The notes: generated from the sequence alone by a model not told the origin. A stretch of 64,000 nucleotides of DNA from Pseudomonas chlororaphis (GCF_001921865.1 NZ_MSCT01000011.1:1-64000), one strand, 5' to 3'; positions 9,301 to 17,912 are shown, counted from the stretch's first letter. Program-made: numbers and translations.

Positions 9301-9429
9301 GTACTGCCCACCATGTATTCGCTGATTGCCGTCGACCATCGCGCGGCAGCCGACAACCCGCGCGCCCGCGAACTGGCGAGCGTCGATACGGCCATCGCCC
9401 CCACCGAGCCAGGAGCCACGCATGTTTGA
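6319..9429 (+). CDS. RND multidrug efflux permease, MexI-like (HAE1 family)
   Basis: A 1036-residue RND pump of the usual family length. It starts with the N-terminal helix motif FTDLFVRRPVLALVVSTLVLL, has two large periplasmic loops, and carries LAIGLVVDDAIIVVENVHRH in TM4 with the paired Asp residues that relay protons. The late part has LVTLIGLISKHGILMVEFAN. From memory the sequence tracks P. aeruginosa MexI closely through much of its length, including GLPVQMV and GENYVNRF. MexI pumps phenazine intermediates and antibiotics; the substrate here is not shown. The last codons overlap the start of the outer-membrane channel gene by 8 bp. No mexG-like gene precedes the operon. Confidence 0.93.
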   Translation: MKFTDLFVRRPVLALVVSTLVLLLGLLAVKQLPVRQYPLTESSTLTITTQYPGASPQLMQGFVTQAIAQSVATVEDVDYMTSTSTQGRSVIAVRMKLNADSNKAMTQVMAKVNEVKYRLPAEAYDPVIVKSSGEATAVAYVGFSSPSLSTAALSDYVTRVVQPQLSSIEGVGSIDLNGGQKMAMRIWLDANRMAAHGISGGDVAQALRDNNVQAAPGQAKGLYVVSDIQVNTDLVSVDEFRDLVVKATPMGIVRLNDIATVELGAASSDTSATMDGVNAVFFGLNAAPNANPLVIVKKLNELLPGIRQNLPPEVKVAVPFELARFISASIDEVLGTLFEAIVIVVLVIFLSLGSARAVIIPVITIPLSMLGAAAFMALFGFSINLLTLLAMVLAIGLVVDDAIIVVENVHRHIEEGHSPARAALIGAREVAAPVIAMTLTLAAVYAPIGLMGGLTGSLFKEFAFTLAGSVLVSGLIALTLSPVMSSFLLDSQMNEGWMARQAERFFHGLGQAYGRILDLSLHHRWVTCAVAAVVLLSVPLLYSRAQSELAPVEDQSTVLTAIKSPQNANIEYVEQFAKQWNAVMADVPEQSNLWLINGINGVSNSIGGVNFVDWENRQRNANQIQVDMQNRANAIEGNNVFAFQLPSLPGSTGGLPVQMVVKSAGDYRIVFEAMEALKKAARSSGLFMVVDSDLDYNNSVIRIQVDRAKANSLGVTMKAIGDTLAVLVGENYVNRFAMDGRSYDVIPQSLRHERLSPEALARFYVTSASGAQVPLSNLVTLSTGVEPNQLTQFNQLNSAILQAIPNPGVSMGEAVQFLEAQAAALPPGFSHDWLSDSRQYHQEGAALVMAFVFAIIVIYLVLAAQYESLRDPLIILISVPMSVCGALIPLALGMATINIYTQIGLVTLIGLISKHGILMVEFANEVQIKEGLDRRGAILHAAKLRLRPILMTTAAMVTGLVPLLFASGAGAHSRYDLGLVIVVGMLVGTLFTLLVLPTMYSLIAVDHRAAADNPRARELASVDTAIAPTEPGATHV

Positions 9430-10855
9430 TCGAAACGTTTTCCCCCGGCGTCTGCTGTCCGCCCTGCTGTGCCCGGTCCTGCTGGCCGGCTGCGCGGTGG
9501 GCCCCGACTATCGGCGCGCCAGCGAGCCGCCGGTGACCTTGTCGCAAGCCGTGTCGCCGGCCCTGTATGCCAGCGACCGGCTGCAACAGGACTGGTGGCG
9601 CCAATTCCAGGACCCGCAACTGGATGCCCTGATCGAACGGGCGCTGGCGGCCAACCACGATATCCGCCTGGCCCAGGCCAGGCTGCTGGAGGCCCGGGCG
9701 GTGCTGGACGAACGCCAGCTCGACCGATTGCCGACGGTGACCGCCGGCGCCGCCTACTCGCGCAGCCTGGCCCAGGACAACCCGGGGCCCGCGGGCGAGC
9801 GCAACCTGGCGCAAAGCTACCGGGGCGGCCTGGACGTGCAATGGGAGCTGGACCTGTTCGGCCGCCTGCAACGCTTGTCCGAAGCCGCCGCCGCGCGTGG
9901 CGAAGCCGCGGCGGACGACCTGGCGCAGGCGCGGATCCTGGTAACCGCGGAGGTCGCCAGCCAGTACTTCCAGTGGTACGGCGCACAGCGGCAACTGGCG
10001 GTGGCCCGCGCCAGCCTGGAGAACCAGGACGCCAGCGTGGCCGTGGTGCAGAGCCTGGTCGGCAACGGCCGCGGCAGCCCGGACGAACTGGCCAGCGCCC
10101 TGGCCTTGCGCGCCCGGACCCAGGCCACGCTGCCGCCCCTGGAAACCCGGCGCGACCTGGCGCGCTACCGGCTGGCGGTGCTGGTCGGGGTGCGCCCCGA
10201 CCAACTGCAGGCGCTGGACCAGGCCCCGGCGCTGGCGCCCCTGGTGGCGCGCCTGCCGCTCGGCGATATCGGCGACCTGTTGCGCCGTCGGCCGGACGTC
10301 GCCAGCGCCGAACGCGCGCTGGCCGCCGCCAATGCCGACGTCGGCGCCATCACCGCCGAGCTCTACCCGCGGATCGACCTGGGCGGCTTCCTCGGGTTTG
10401 TCGCGCTCAGGGGTGGCGACTGGGGCGACGGCGCCAGCCGCGCCTTCAGTGTCTTGCCCTCGGCCAGCTGGCCGGCCCTGCACCTGGCCAGCGTCAAGGC
10501 CCGCCAGCGCGCGGCCGAGGCGCGCCACCTGGGCGCCCAGGCGCGCTACGAGCAAGTCGCCTTGCGCGCCATCGAAGAGACCGAAGCGGCGCTGACCACC
10601 TACAGCCAGTCGCAACAACGCCTGCGTGCCCTGGCCGATGCGGCCGGGCAAAGCGCCCGGGCCTCGGCGCTGGCCGGTATCCGCTACCAGGCGGGGCGTG
10701 CCCCGTACCTGGTCCAGCTGGATGCCCAGCGCACCCTGCTCGACGCGCAGGACGCGCTGGCCCAGGCCGACACCGCGAGCTACCTGGACGTGGTGGCGTT
10801 GTACAAGGCACTGGGCGGCGGCTGGCAGTCCGTCCCGGCGCTGACGGCGAACTGA
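9422..10855 (+). CDS. Outer-membrane efflux lipoprotein (OpmD/NodT family channel)
   Basis: A 477-residue TolC-type channel subunit. The N-terminus has a lipoprotein signal ending in LLAGC with Cys24, followed by AVGPDYRRA, the typical NodT-family start. Two long alpha-helical repeats rich in Ala, Arg, Gln and Leu cover the rest, with a SLAQ segment and a second ALRGGDWGDG region. The ATG at 9422 is chosen because it lies in overlap with the permease stop and gives a perfect lipobox. It completes the tripartite pump. A hairpin terminator candidate follows 25 bp after the stop. Confidence 0.9.
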   Translation: MFDRNVFPRRLLSALLCPVLLAGCAVGPDYRRASEPPVTLSQAVSPALYASDRLQQDWWRQFQDPQLDALIERALAANHDIRLAQARLLEARAVLDERQLDRLPTVTAGAAYSRSLAQDNPGPAGERNLAQSYRGGLDVQWELDLFGRLQRLSEAAAARGEAAADDLAQARILVTAEVASQYFQWYGAQRQLAVARASLENQDASVAVVQSLVGNGRGSPDELASALALRARTQATLPPLETRRDLARYRLAVLVGVRPDQLQALDQAPALAPLVARLPLGDIGDLLRRRPDVASAERALAAANADVGAITAELYPRIDLGGFLGFVALRGGDWGDGASRAFSVLPSASWPALHLASVKARQRAAEARHLGAQARYEQVALRAIEETEAALTTYSQSQQRLRALADAAGQSARASALAGIRYQAGRAPYLVQLDAQRTLLDAQDALAQADTASYLDVVALYKALGGGWQSVPALTAN

Positions 10856-10879
10856 TAGCAACCCCTGGCTGACCCACAG

Positions 10880-10912
10880 GCCCTTCGCAACAGCACCGCG
10901 CTGGCGAAGGGC
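10880..10912 (+). terminator. Rho-independent terminator candidate after the RND operon
   Basis: GCCCTTCGC and GCGAAGGGC form a 9-bp perfect stem around a 15-base loop, followed by TTTCC. It lies 25 bp after the channel gene stop. The T tract is short. Confidence 0.6.
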
Positions 10913-11286
10913 TTTCCTGCCCACGGCCAACGCCTCGCTCGTCACCCACAAAACCCTTCGCCCCGCCCGGGGTTTGACCGGACAGCCTCTGTCCCCGCGC
11001 TCGCTCAAATCCCCCCCGGAACGATCCCGACGGGCCGCCACGCGGCTCATCGCTTGGCCTGGTTGGCCGGTTCATCGTCCCGCACCGGCCAGAGCTGGCT
11101 CAGGACCAACCTGGCGCAGCCCGAACCCGCTCGATAAAACCCCGACGGCAGGTTCGAACGGTGCGGGCATGGCGGATTGCGCGGGTGCGCAGGCCAGTCG
11201 AATCGACGCGGCTTGAAAGGACCCGAGGCGCTGGCGGCAGGCATTCCATGGGCACGCGCCGGCGACTGCCGACCTTTGCATCGCCC
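10913..11286. other. Non-coding GC-rich gap between convergent operons
   Basis: About 370 bp between the efflux operon terminator and the aldehyde dehydrogenase terminator. Short open frames exist on both strands, but none has a ribosome site plus recognisable product. I see no repeat, tRNA or clear promoter here. Confidence 0.5.
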
Positions 11287-11322
11287 ACAAAAAAGCCGCT
11301 TGCCCCTCAAGGGGCAAGCGGC
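11287..11322 (-). terminator. Rho-independent terminator of the aldehyde dehydrogenase gene
   Basis: On the minus strand a perfect 12-bp stem (GCCGCTTGCCCC with its complement, loop of four bases) is followed by a run of six T. It lies 13 bp past the stop codon. Textbook form. Confidence 0.9.
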
Positions 11323-11335
11323 CTGTGCCGACGGC

Positions 11336-12811
11336 TCAGAGCGGCGCGAACCAGCTGTCCGGCACCTGGGCCTGGACGGTGATGGTCTTGACCTGGGTGT
11401 AGGCATTGAGCGTTTCGCGGCAGAACTCGCGGCCGATCCCGCTGTTCTTGTAGCCGCCGAAAGCCGTGCCGTCGGTGATGTTGGAATAGCGATTGATCCA
11501 CACCGAGCCAGCCTCCAGGCGGCTCGCGGTGTCCATGGCGTGGCGCAGGTTGCTGGTGTAGATGCCGGCGGCCAGCCCGTACTGGGTGTCGTTGGCCTGG
11601 GCGATCAGGGTCTCGTAGTCGTCCCAGACGATCAGCGACAGCACCGGGCCGAAGATTTCCTCCTGGCAGATGCGCATGCCGTTGTCGGCCAGCAACAGGG
11701 TCGGCTCGATGAAGAAGCCGTGCTCGCACCCTGCGACCTCGGCCCGCCCGCCGCCGGCCAGCAGCTCGGCGCCTTCGGCGATGCCGAGGTTGATGTAGTC
11801 CAGCACCTTCTGGCCCTGGCGGGCGTTGACCAGGCAACTGACGCGGGCGTTTTCGTCCTGGGGCGAACCGACCCGCACCCGCTGGAACGAAGCGACCAGC
11901 TTCTGCTTGAACGCCTCGAAGATGTCGGCGTGCACGAACAAGCGGGTTCCGGCCAGGCACGACTGACCGTTGTTATGGATGGCGGCGAAGGTGGCGTTGT
12001 CCACCACCGCGTCGAGGTCGTCGATGTCCGGGAACACGATATTGGCGCTCTTGCCGCCCAGTTCCAGGGTCGCCGGCACCAGGCGCTGGGCCGCGACCCC
12101 GGCGACGATCCGGCCGACTTCGGTGCTGCCGGTGAAGGACAGCTTGCGCACCGCCGGATGCTGGCTCAAGGCCGCACCGGCCACCTCGCCCTGGCCCGTG
12201 ACCAGGTTCACCACGCCCGCGGGAAAGATCGCGTTGATCAACTTGCCCAGCTCCAGGGTCGACAACGAGGCGTTTTCGTCCGGCTTCAGGACCACGGTAT
12301 TGCCGGCCACCAGCGCCGGCGCCAGCTTGAACGCGGCCATGATGGCCGGGGCGTTCCAGGGAATGATCTGGCCGCAGACGCCCAGGGGTTCGCGGCGGGC
12401 GATGGCGTAGCCGCCGTCGATTTCGCGGGCGCTATCCTCGTGGGCCATGATCACCGCGGCGAAGTAACGGTAATGCCGCACCGCGGTCTGGTAGTCCTTA
12501 CGCACTTCGCTGATGCAACGGCCCACGTCATGGGCATCGATGCGCGCCAGGCGCTCGCCGTGCAATTCGATGGCATCGGCCAAGCGCGCGATCAGCCGCG
12601 CCCGCGCCTGCTGCCCCAGGGCACGCCAGGCCGGCCCGGCCTGCTGCGCGGCCGTCACGGCACGATCCACATCGGCTTCGTCGCAAGCGCGGATTGACGC
12701 CAGGTGTTGCCCGGTGGCCGGGTCCACGGCGGCGAACGAACGGTGGGCCCCGGCGGTTTCAAAAACGCCGTCGATCAGCGGCCCGTAGGCCTGGTCCAGG
12801 TCGATCTTCAT
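11336..12811 (-). CDS. NAD(P)-dependent aldehyde dehydrogenase
   Basis: A 491-residue ALDH superfamily enzyme that oxidises an aldehyde to its acid. Visible motifs are the cofactor site IIPWNAPAIMAAFKLAPAL, the LSFTGSTEVG loop, the general base Glu250 in LELGGKSANIVF, the nucleophile Cys285 in NNGQSCLAGTR, and the C-terminal EEIFGPVLS and FGGYKNSGIGRE. Length is normal. It is divergent from an AraC-type regulator 100 bp away that probably controls it. SDR dehydrogenases and an MFS importer nearby suggest a catabolic set for an alcohol, aldehyde or sugar-acid substrate; the exact substrate is not inferable. Confidence 0.93.
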   Translation of the reverse strand: MKIDLDQAYGPLIDGVFETAGAHRSFAAVDPATGQHLASIRACDEADVDRAVTAAQQAGPAWRALGQQARARLIARLADAIELHGERLARIDAHDVGRCISEVRKDYQTAVRHYRYFAAVIMAHEDSAREIDGGYAIARREPLGVCGQIIPWNAPAIMAAFKLAPALVAGNTVVLKPDENASLSTLELGKLINAIFPAGVVNLVTGQGEVAGAALSQHPAVRKLSFTGSTEVGRIVAGVAAQRLVPATLELGGKSANIVFPDIDDLDAVVDNATFAAIHNNGQSCLAGTRLFVHADIFEAFKQKLVASFQRVRVGSPQDENARVSCLVNARQGQKVLDYINLGIAEGAELLAGGGRAEVAGCEHGFFIEPTLLLADNGMRICQEEIFGPVLSLIVWDDYETLIAQANDTQYGLAAGIYTSNLRHAMDTASRLEAGSVWINRYSNITDGTAFGGYKNSGIGREFCRETLNAYTQVKTITVQAQVPDSWFAPL

Positions 12812-12911
12812 GCTGGTTACCTCATGGTTGAATCTGATTTGTATGAATGAAAAAAGGACTTTCTCTATGCTAAATTGCGGATGACTTTATCAATCGTCCA
12901 AAAGGTGCCCC
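12812..12911. promoter_or_regulatory. Divergent promoter region of aldehyde dehydrogenase and AraC regulator
   Basis: A 100-bp, locally AT-rich gap between two divergent start codons. AAAAGG precedes the AraC-type ATG. No inverted repeat is clear enough to call an operator. Confidence 0.5.
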
Positions 12912-13850
12912 ATGGATCCGCTTTCCGGCGTCCTTTCGCTGCTGAGAATCCGTAACTACCATTCGGCGACGTTGCAGCTGGGCGGCGACTGGGCCTTCGA
13001 GTTTCCCAGCCGGCCCGGCATCAAGTTCACGGCCGTGGTCAAGGGCCGTTGCTGGGTCTGGGTCAAGGGCGAACCGGCCCCGCAGCAGTTGGAGCAAGGC
13101 GACTGTTTCCTCATGACCCGCGGCGAGCCTTTCGCGCTGTTCAGCGACCTGTCGGTGCCGGCCATCGACTCCGCGGGCCACTTCCAGACCCTGGCCGCGG
13201 ACGAAATCGCCCTCAGCTACGGCGGCGACGAGGTGCAGTTGGTCGGCGGGCGTTTCGACTTCAGCGGCGTGCCCACCCAGTTCCTGCTCAGCACCCTGCC
13301 CTCGCTGGTCCATGTGCAGGCCAGCTCGCCCCAGGCGTCGATCCTGCGCTGGGCGCTGGAGCGCTTCACCGCGGAGCTGCAGCAACAGCGCCCCGGCCGT
13401 TCGCTGATGAACGAGCACCTGGCGCACATCATGCTGGTCGAGGTCCTGCGCGCTCACCTCGCCGCCCTGGACCGCAACGGACTGGACGACGGCATGGGCT
13501 GGTTTTTCGGCCTCGCGGACCGCCACCTCAGCGCCGCCTTGAGCGCCATGCACGCGGAGCCGGCACAGCGCTGGACGGTGGAGGAGCTGGCGCGCCTGGC
13601 GGCCATGTCGCGGTCGGCCTTCGCCCTGCGCTTCAAGCAGGTCGTCGGCGCCGCGCCGATGGAATACCTGACCCATTGGCGCATGCTGCTGGCCGGCGAC
13701 CGCCTGAGAAACTCCAGCGACTCGGTGGCGACCATCGCCTTTTCCCTGGGCTACGAGTCGGAGAGCGCCTTCAGCACCGCCTTCAAGCGGGTCATGGCCC
13801 ACTCGCCGCGCCAGTACCAGCGCGAGCCGCTGGCCGCCGCCGAGGCTTAG
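12912..13850 (+). CDS. AraC family transcriptional regulator with cupin_6-type sensor domain
   Basis: A 312-residue regulator. Residues about 5-190 look like the AraC-associated cupin (GDWAFEFPSRPGIKFTAVVKG, QGDCFLMTRGEPF). The C-terminal 100 residues carry two helix-turn-helix units (WTVEELARLAAMSRSAFALRFKQ, then VATIAFSLGYESESAFSTAFKR). It binds DNA and probably senses a small molecule. Divergent orientation to the aldehyde dehydrogenase makes that gene the likely target. Its stop overlaps the stop of the convergent SDR gene by 4 bp. Confidence 0.92.
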   Translation: MDPLSGVLSLLRIRNYHSATLQLGGDWAFEFPSRPGIKFTAVVKGRCWVWVKGEPAPQQLEQGDCFLMTRGEPFALFSDLSVPAIDSAGHFQTLAADEIALSYGGDEVQLVGGRFDFSGVPTQFLLSTLPSLVHVQASSPQASILRWALERFTAELQQQRPGRSLMNEHLAHIMLVEVLRAHLAALDRNGLDDGMGWFFGLADRHLSAALSAMHAEPAQRWTVEELARLAAMSRSAFALRFKQVVGAAPMEYLTHWRMLLAGDRLRNSSDSVATIAFSLGYESESAFSTAFKRVMAHSPRQYQREPLAAAEA

Positions 13851-14596
13851 TGCAGGCCGCCGCCGATCACCAGGACTTCGCCGGTGATCCAGCCGGCATC
13901 GGCGGACGCCAGGAAGGCCACGGCCGGCGCGATGTCCTCGGGCTTGCCGATGCGCCCCAGCGGGGTGATGGCTTCGATCTTCTGGCGGAAGGCGTCCTCG
14001 AAGAAACCGCTGGCATGCACCCCTTCGGTGGCCACCAGGCCCGGGTTGACCGAGTTGACCCGGATGTTCTTCGGCCCCAGCTCGTTGGCCAGGGTCCGGG
14101 TGACGGCGTCCACCGCGCCTTTGGAGGCGGTGTAGACCGTGGAGCCGGCCGGGGTGAACGAGGTCACGCTGGAACTGATATTGACGATGCTGCCGCCCGC
14201 GGGGTTGAACACCGCGACCGCTTCGCGGGTGCACTGGATCAGGCCCAGCACGTTGAGGTTGAACTGGCGGTGGTACTCCTGCTCGTCGATGTCGGCCAGG
14301 GCGCCGGTGGCGTAGACCCCGGCGTTGTTCACCAGGATGTCCAGGTGCCCATGCTCGTGCGCGATGGCCTTGAACAGCGCCTTGACCTCCAGGACGTTGG
14401 CGATATCGGCCTGAATCGCATAGGCCCGCCCGCCAGCCTGCAAGACCTCTTCGACCACCCGATCGGCCTCTTCGCGGCTGCGGGTGTAGTTGACGATCAC
14501 GGTCGCGCCGTCCTTGGCCAGCTGCTTGGCGATGGCCGCGCCGATGCCCTTGGACGAGCCCGTGACCAGGGCGATTTTCCTGTGCAGTTTTTTCAT
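13847..14596 (-). CDS. SDR family oxidoreductase
   Basis: A 249-residue classical short-chain dehydrogenase. The Rossmann motif TGSSKGIG lies at about 12-19, NNAG near 90, and the catalytic Ser-Tyr-x3-Lys in NISSSVTSF and YTASKGA near 140-160. DAGWITGEVLVIGGGLH is the usual SDR C-terminus. Such enzymes interconvert alcohols and ketones with NAD(P)H. The gene faces the AraC gene and lies 150 bp upstream, in transcription direction, of nothing recognisable; the MFS gene behind it is on the same strand. Substrate unknown. Confidence 0.9.
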   Translation of the reverse strand: MKKLHRKIALVTGSSKGIGAAIAKQLAKDGATVIVNYTRSREEADRVVEEVLQAGGRAYAIQADIANVLEVKALFKAIAHEHGHLDILVNNAGVYATGALADIDEQEYHRQFNLNVLGLIQCTREAVAVFNPAGGSIVNISSSVTSFTPAGSTVYTASKGAVDAVTRTLANELGPKNIRVNSVNPGLVATEGVHASGFFEDAFRQKIEAITPLGRIGKPEDIAPAVAFLASADAGWITGEVLVIGGGLH

Positions 14597-14748
14597 CTTC
14601 GTAGGCTTCTCTTGCGGGGTCTGAAGGGGGCGGCGACCGTGGACAACCGGCCGCCGCTCGACCCAGCCAGCTTATGAGCGAGGCCTCGAACGGTTAATAG
14701 GCGGTCCTCCAGAATAGCTTCGCCATCGTCCAGACCTGTCGCCGCGGC

Positions 14749-16068
14749 TCAGCGCCGGACCTTGACCAGGGCCATGAGCAAGGCCGCGGACAAGACGCCC
14801 AGGGTCATGAACACATAGGCCGCCCCGGGGTTGCCGGTGAGGCCGATCAGGTAGCCCACGACCCACGAACCGGCAAAGGCGCCCAGGGCCCCGCAAGCGT
14901 TGATCAGGCCGATGGCCCCGCCGAAGACGTTGGCCGGCAGCAGCTCCGGAATCAGCGCGAAAAACGGCCCGTAGGGCGCGTAGAGTGTCGCCCCGGCCAG
15001 GCTCAGCAAGGCGAACGACAGCCAGAAATGCGAGGAACCGAGCAGGTAGGAACAGAAGAACGCCAGCGCACCCACGGCCAGCAGCGGCCAGACGAAATGC
15101 TGGCGTTGCTGGTATTTGTCCGAGGCCCAGGCCACCAGCAGCATCAGGCCGACGGCCGCCACATAAGGCACCGCGCTCAACCAGCCGACCGTGACGATGT
15201 CGGCGGCCGCCGCCTGCTTGATGATGGTCGGCAGCCACATGATGAAACCGTAGACGCCGATGCTCCACAGCGCGTGCACGCAGCAGAGCTGGAGCACCAG
15301 CGGGCTGGCGAAGGCCTGGCGATAGTTGCGCACCGCCTGGATGCCCTTCTGCTCCTCGGCCAGGGTCGCGGCCAGGCGCTGCTTTTCGCCCTGGCCTAGC
15401 CAGGCGACCTGCTCGGGCTTGTCGCGCACCAGGCGCCACCAGACGAACGCCCAGAGCAGCGCCGGCGCGCCTTCGATGACAAACATCGCGCGCCAGCCCC
15501 AGGCGTGGATCAGGTAGCCGGAGACCACCGACATCCACAACACCGTGACCGGGTTGCCCAGCAGCAGGAAGGTATTGGCCCGCGAGCGTTCCTGGCGGGT
15601 GAACCAGTTGCTGATAAGGATCAGCATCGCCGGCATGACCGCCGCCTCGACGATGCCCAGGGAGACGCGGATCACCATCAGCATCGGGATATTGGCCACC
15701 AGCCCCGTGAGCATCGCGCACACGCCCCAGAGGATCAGGCTGTAGAACACCAGTTTGCGCACGCTGTAACGCTGCGCGTAGATCGCGCCCGGGACCTGGA
15801 AGAAGAAATAGCCGAGAAAGAACAGCGCGCCGATCAGCGAGGACGTGCCCTTGCTGATGCCCAGGTCCTGCTCGATCCCCGCGGCGCTGGCGAAGCCGTA
15901 GTTGGCGCGGTCCAGGTACGCGAGGCTGTAGGTGATGAAAATCAGCGGCATGAGGTACAGCCAGCGCCGGCGGGCGAAGCCCTCGGCCCTGGCGCTCGGG
16001 CGGCTGCCGACAGGCTCGGCGCAGCGGCCAGCGCCTCGCGGTTGCGGGTGTTCTTGAAGATGGCTCAT
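14749..16068 (-). CDS. MFS transporter, anion:cation symporter (ACS) type
   Basis: A 439-residue inner-membrane protein with about twelve TM segments. RRRWLYLMPLIFITYSLAYLDRANYGFA at the start and GYFFFQVPGAIYAQRY are typical of the ACS family (GudP/hexuronate, phthalate and tartrate carriers). It probably imports an organic anion by proton symport. The flanking SDR genes on the same strand, 44 bp downstream of the second SDR gene and 150 bp before the first, suggest uptake plus oxidation of one substrate. Confidence 0.9.
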   Translation of the reverse strand: MSHLQEHPQPRGAGRCAEPVGSRPSARAEGFARRRWLYLMPLIFITYSLAYLDRANYGFASAAGIEQDLGISKGTSSLIGALFFLGYFFFQVPGAIYAQRYSVRKLVFYSLILWGVCAMLTGLVANIPMLMVIRVSLGIVEAAVMPAMLILISNWFTRQERSRANTFLLLGNPVTVLWMSVVSGYLIHAWGWRAMFVIEGAPALLWAFVWWRLVRDKPEQVAWLGQGEKQRLAATLAEEQKGIQAVRNYRQAFASPLVLQLCCVHALWSIGVYGFIMWLPTIIKQAAAADIVTVGWLSAVPYVAAVGLMLLVAWASDKYQQRQHFVWPLLAVGALAFFCSYLLGSSHFWLSFALLSLAGATLYAPYGPFFALIPELLPANVFGGAIGLINACGALGAFAGSWVVGYLIGLTGNPGAAYVFMTLGVLSAALLMALVKVRR

Positions 16069-16111
16069 GGGGCGTTACCTATTGTTGTTGTTTTTCGCTA
16101 CGGCGGTGGGG

Positions 16112-16885
16112 TCAGACGACGCTGGTCAAGCCGCCGTCGACGAACAGGGTCTGGCCGTTGATGAAGTCGGACGCCGGCGAGGCCAGGAAGACTGCCGCGC
16201 CGCACAGCTCCTCGACGCGCCCCCAGCGCCCCGCCGGGGTGCGCTTGCACAGCCATTGGGAAAACGCCTCGTCGTCGATCAGCGCGCGGTTCATCTCGGT
16301 GGCGAAATAGCCCGGGGCCAGGCCGTTGGCCTGGATGCCGTGGCGCGCCCATTCGGCGCACATGCCCTGGGTCAGCATCTTTACCGCGCCCTTGGACGCC
16401 GCGTAGGGCGCGATGCTCGGCCGCGCCAGCTGGCTCTGCACCGAGCAGATATTGATGATCTTGCCGCGCCGCCGGGTAATCATGTGCCGGGCCACGGCCT
16501 GGGACACATGGAACACGCCGTCCAGGTTGACCCGCATCAGGGCGTGCCAGTCGTCGGCGGCGAAGCTCTCCAAGGGCGCGCGACGCTGGATGCCGGCGTT
16601 GTTGACCAGGATGTCGATGGCCCCGGTCTGCGCCTCGAAGCGGTCGATGGCCTCGAACAGCCCGGCGCGGTCGGTGACGTCGAACACCGCGATCTCGGCG
16701 CCGACGCCCTCGTCGCGCAATTGCCGGGCGATGGCCTGGGCCTTGTCCCTATTGCGATCGTTGATCACCACATTGGCGCCCGCGGCGCCCAGGCCACGAG
16801 CCAGTTCCAGGCCGATGCCCTTGCCGGAACCGGTGATCAGGGCCCTTCTTCCCTGGAGCTGGAAACAATCGGGGTTGAATGACAT
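16112..16885 (-). CDS. SDR family oxidoreductase, gluconate 5-dehydrogenase-like
   Basis: A 257-residue SDR enzyme with TGSGKGIGLELARGLG at the cofactor site, VNNAGIQRRAPLE, ICSVQSQ, YAASKGAVKM and DFINGQTLFVDGG. FQLQGRRALITGSGKGIG and NNAGIQRR are usual in the gluconate 5-dehydrogenase (Ga5DH/IdnO) branch. I start it at the ATG at 16885, which gives the canonical MSFNPDCFQLQGR N-terminus; a longer frame to 16987 would run into the regulator's promoter area. It is divergent from a LysR gene and followed by the MFS carrier. Confidence 0.88.
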   Translation of the reverse strand: MSFNPDCFQLQGRRALITGSGKGIGLELARGLGAAGANVVINDRNRDKAQAIARQLRDEGVGAEIAVFDVTDRAGLFEAIDRFEAQTGAIDILVNNAGIQRRAPLESFAADDWHALMRVNLDGVFHVSQAVARHMITRRRGKIINICSVQSQLARPSIAPYAASKGAVKMLTQGMCAEWARHGIQANGLAPGYFATEMNRALIDDEAFSQWLCKRTPAGRWGRVEELCGAAVFLASPASDFINGQTLFVDGGLTSVV

Positions 16886-16967
16886 GCTTTTCTCCGCACA
16901 ATGGCCGCGGGGGTCGTATCGGCCTTGCCGGCACTTCACCGCAGGCGGCCGAGGCTGTCCAATCGTC

Positions 16968-16988
16968 ATTGATGATCTGGTGATCAAT
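16968..16988. promoter_or_regulatory. Candidate LysR operator dyad
   Basis: ATTGAT-N9-ATCAAT lies between the divergent SDR and LysR-type genes, followed by a second GTGATCAT half-like motif. It contains the T-N11-A pattern used by LysR regulators. Inferred only. Confidence 0.4.
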
Positions 16989-17033
16989 TCCCGTGATCAT
17001 GCAATCGAGCCGTTTTCGCCCTGGAGTTGCCCG

Positions 17034-17912
17034 ATGGAAATCAAACATCTGCGGTCGTTCGTGACCCTGTCGCAGGAGCTGCATTTCGGCCGCGCGGCCC
17101 AGCGCCTGGCCATCGTCCAGCCGGCGTTGAGCATGCAGATCAAGCTGCTGGAGGATGAGTTGGGTGTGCGCCTGTTCGAGCGCAACCGCCATTCGGTGGC
17201 GCTGACCGAGGTCGGGCAGCGCTTCCTGCCCGAGGCCCAGGCGACCCTGCACCAGGCGGCCCACGCGATGGACGTGGCCCGGGCCTCGGGGCGCGGGGAA
17301 ATCGGCCGGGTGCGCCTGGGGTTCGTCTCCTCGGTCCTGCCGGCGTTTTTGCCGGCGCTGATCCGCGCCCTGCATGAACGCTTTCCGCGCATCGAGCTGG
17401 AACTCAAGGACATGCCGGGCCCGGACCAGGCCGCGGCGCTGAAGAACGGCCAACTGGATTTCGGCCTGATGCGCCTGCCGGCGGTGATTCCCGGCATCCA
17501 GACCCGCGAGGTGCTGCAAGAAAGCTTCATGGTCGCCCTGCCAAGCGACCATCCCCTGGCCGCGCACACCCGCCTGGCGCCGACAGCGCTGACCGGGCTG
17601 CCGGTGTTCATCCTCGCCCGGCGCTATGCGCCGGGCTTTCACGACCAACTGATGCAGGTGCTGGACCGCCATGGCGCACAGCTGGACGTCGCCGCGGAAC
17701 TGGGGGAATTCACCACCATGCTCGCCCTGGTGTCCGCCGGGCTCGGCGTCGGCCTGCTACCGGCCCACGCCGGACGCGCCCTGCCCGCCAACGTCAGCAC
17801 CCGCCCCCTGGAGCTGGGGGGCTATCGGGCCACCACGGGCCTGGCCTGGACCGATCTGGAAAGTCCCCTGAAGCAGACGGTGTTCGGAGTGATCGATGAG
17901 GTGTTCGGGTGA
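17034..17912 (+). CDS. LysR family transcriptional regulator
   Basis: A 292-residue LTTR. The N-terminal winged HTH reads LRSFVTLSQELHFGRAAQRL then QPALSMQIKLLEDELGVRLFER (residues 5-50). The rest is a LysR substrate-binding domain with the common GRVRLGFVSS and SAGLGVGLLP segments. It is divergent from the gluconate dehydrogenase-like SDR gene and probably regulates that gene and the carrier in response to their substrate. Confidence 0.93.
   Translation: MEIKHLRSFVTLSQELHFGRAAQRLAIVQPALSMQIKLLEDELGVRLFERNRHSVALTEVGQRFLPEAQATLHQAAHAMDVARASGRGEIGRVRLGFVSSVLPAFLPALIRALHERFPRIELELKDMPGPDQAAALKNGQLDFGLMRLPAVIPGIQTREVLQESFMVALPSDHPLAAHTRLAPTALTGLPVFILARRYAPGFHDQLMQVLDRHGAQLDVAAELGEFTTMLALVSAGLGVGLLPAHAGRALPANVSTRPLELGGYRATTGLAWTDLESPLKQTVFGVIDEVFG

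Noticed and set aside
3823..9423. Open frame of about 1866 codons on the minus strand over the MFS and RND genes
   Set aside because: It is an antisense shadow of GC-rich coding DNA: Gln/His/Gly-rich product with no domain, no ribosome site, and three well-recognised genes on the plus strand.
11177..12697. Long plus-strand frame over the aldehyde dehydrogenase
   Set aside because: The opposite strand encodes a full ALDH with all catalytic motifs and a terminator; the plus product has no family features.
16886..16987. Longer N-terminus for the gluconate dehydrogenase-like gene
   Set aside because: The extension lacks SDR similarity and would cover the divergent regulatory region and dyad.
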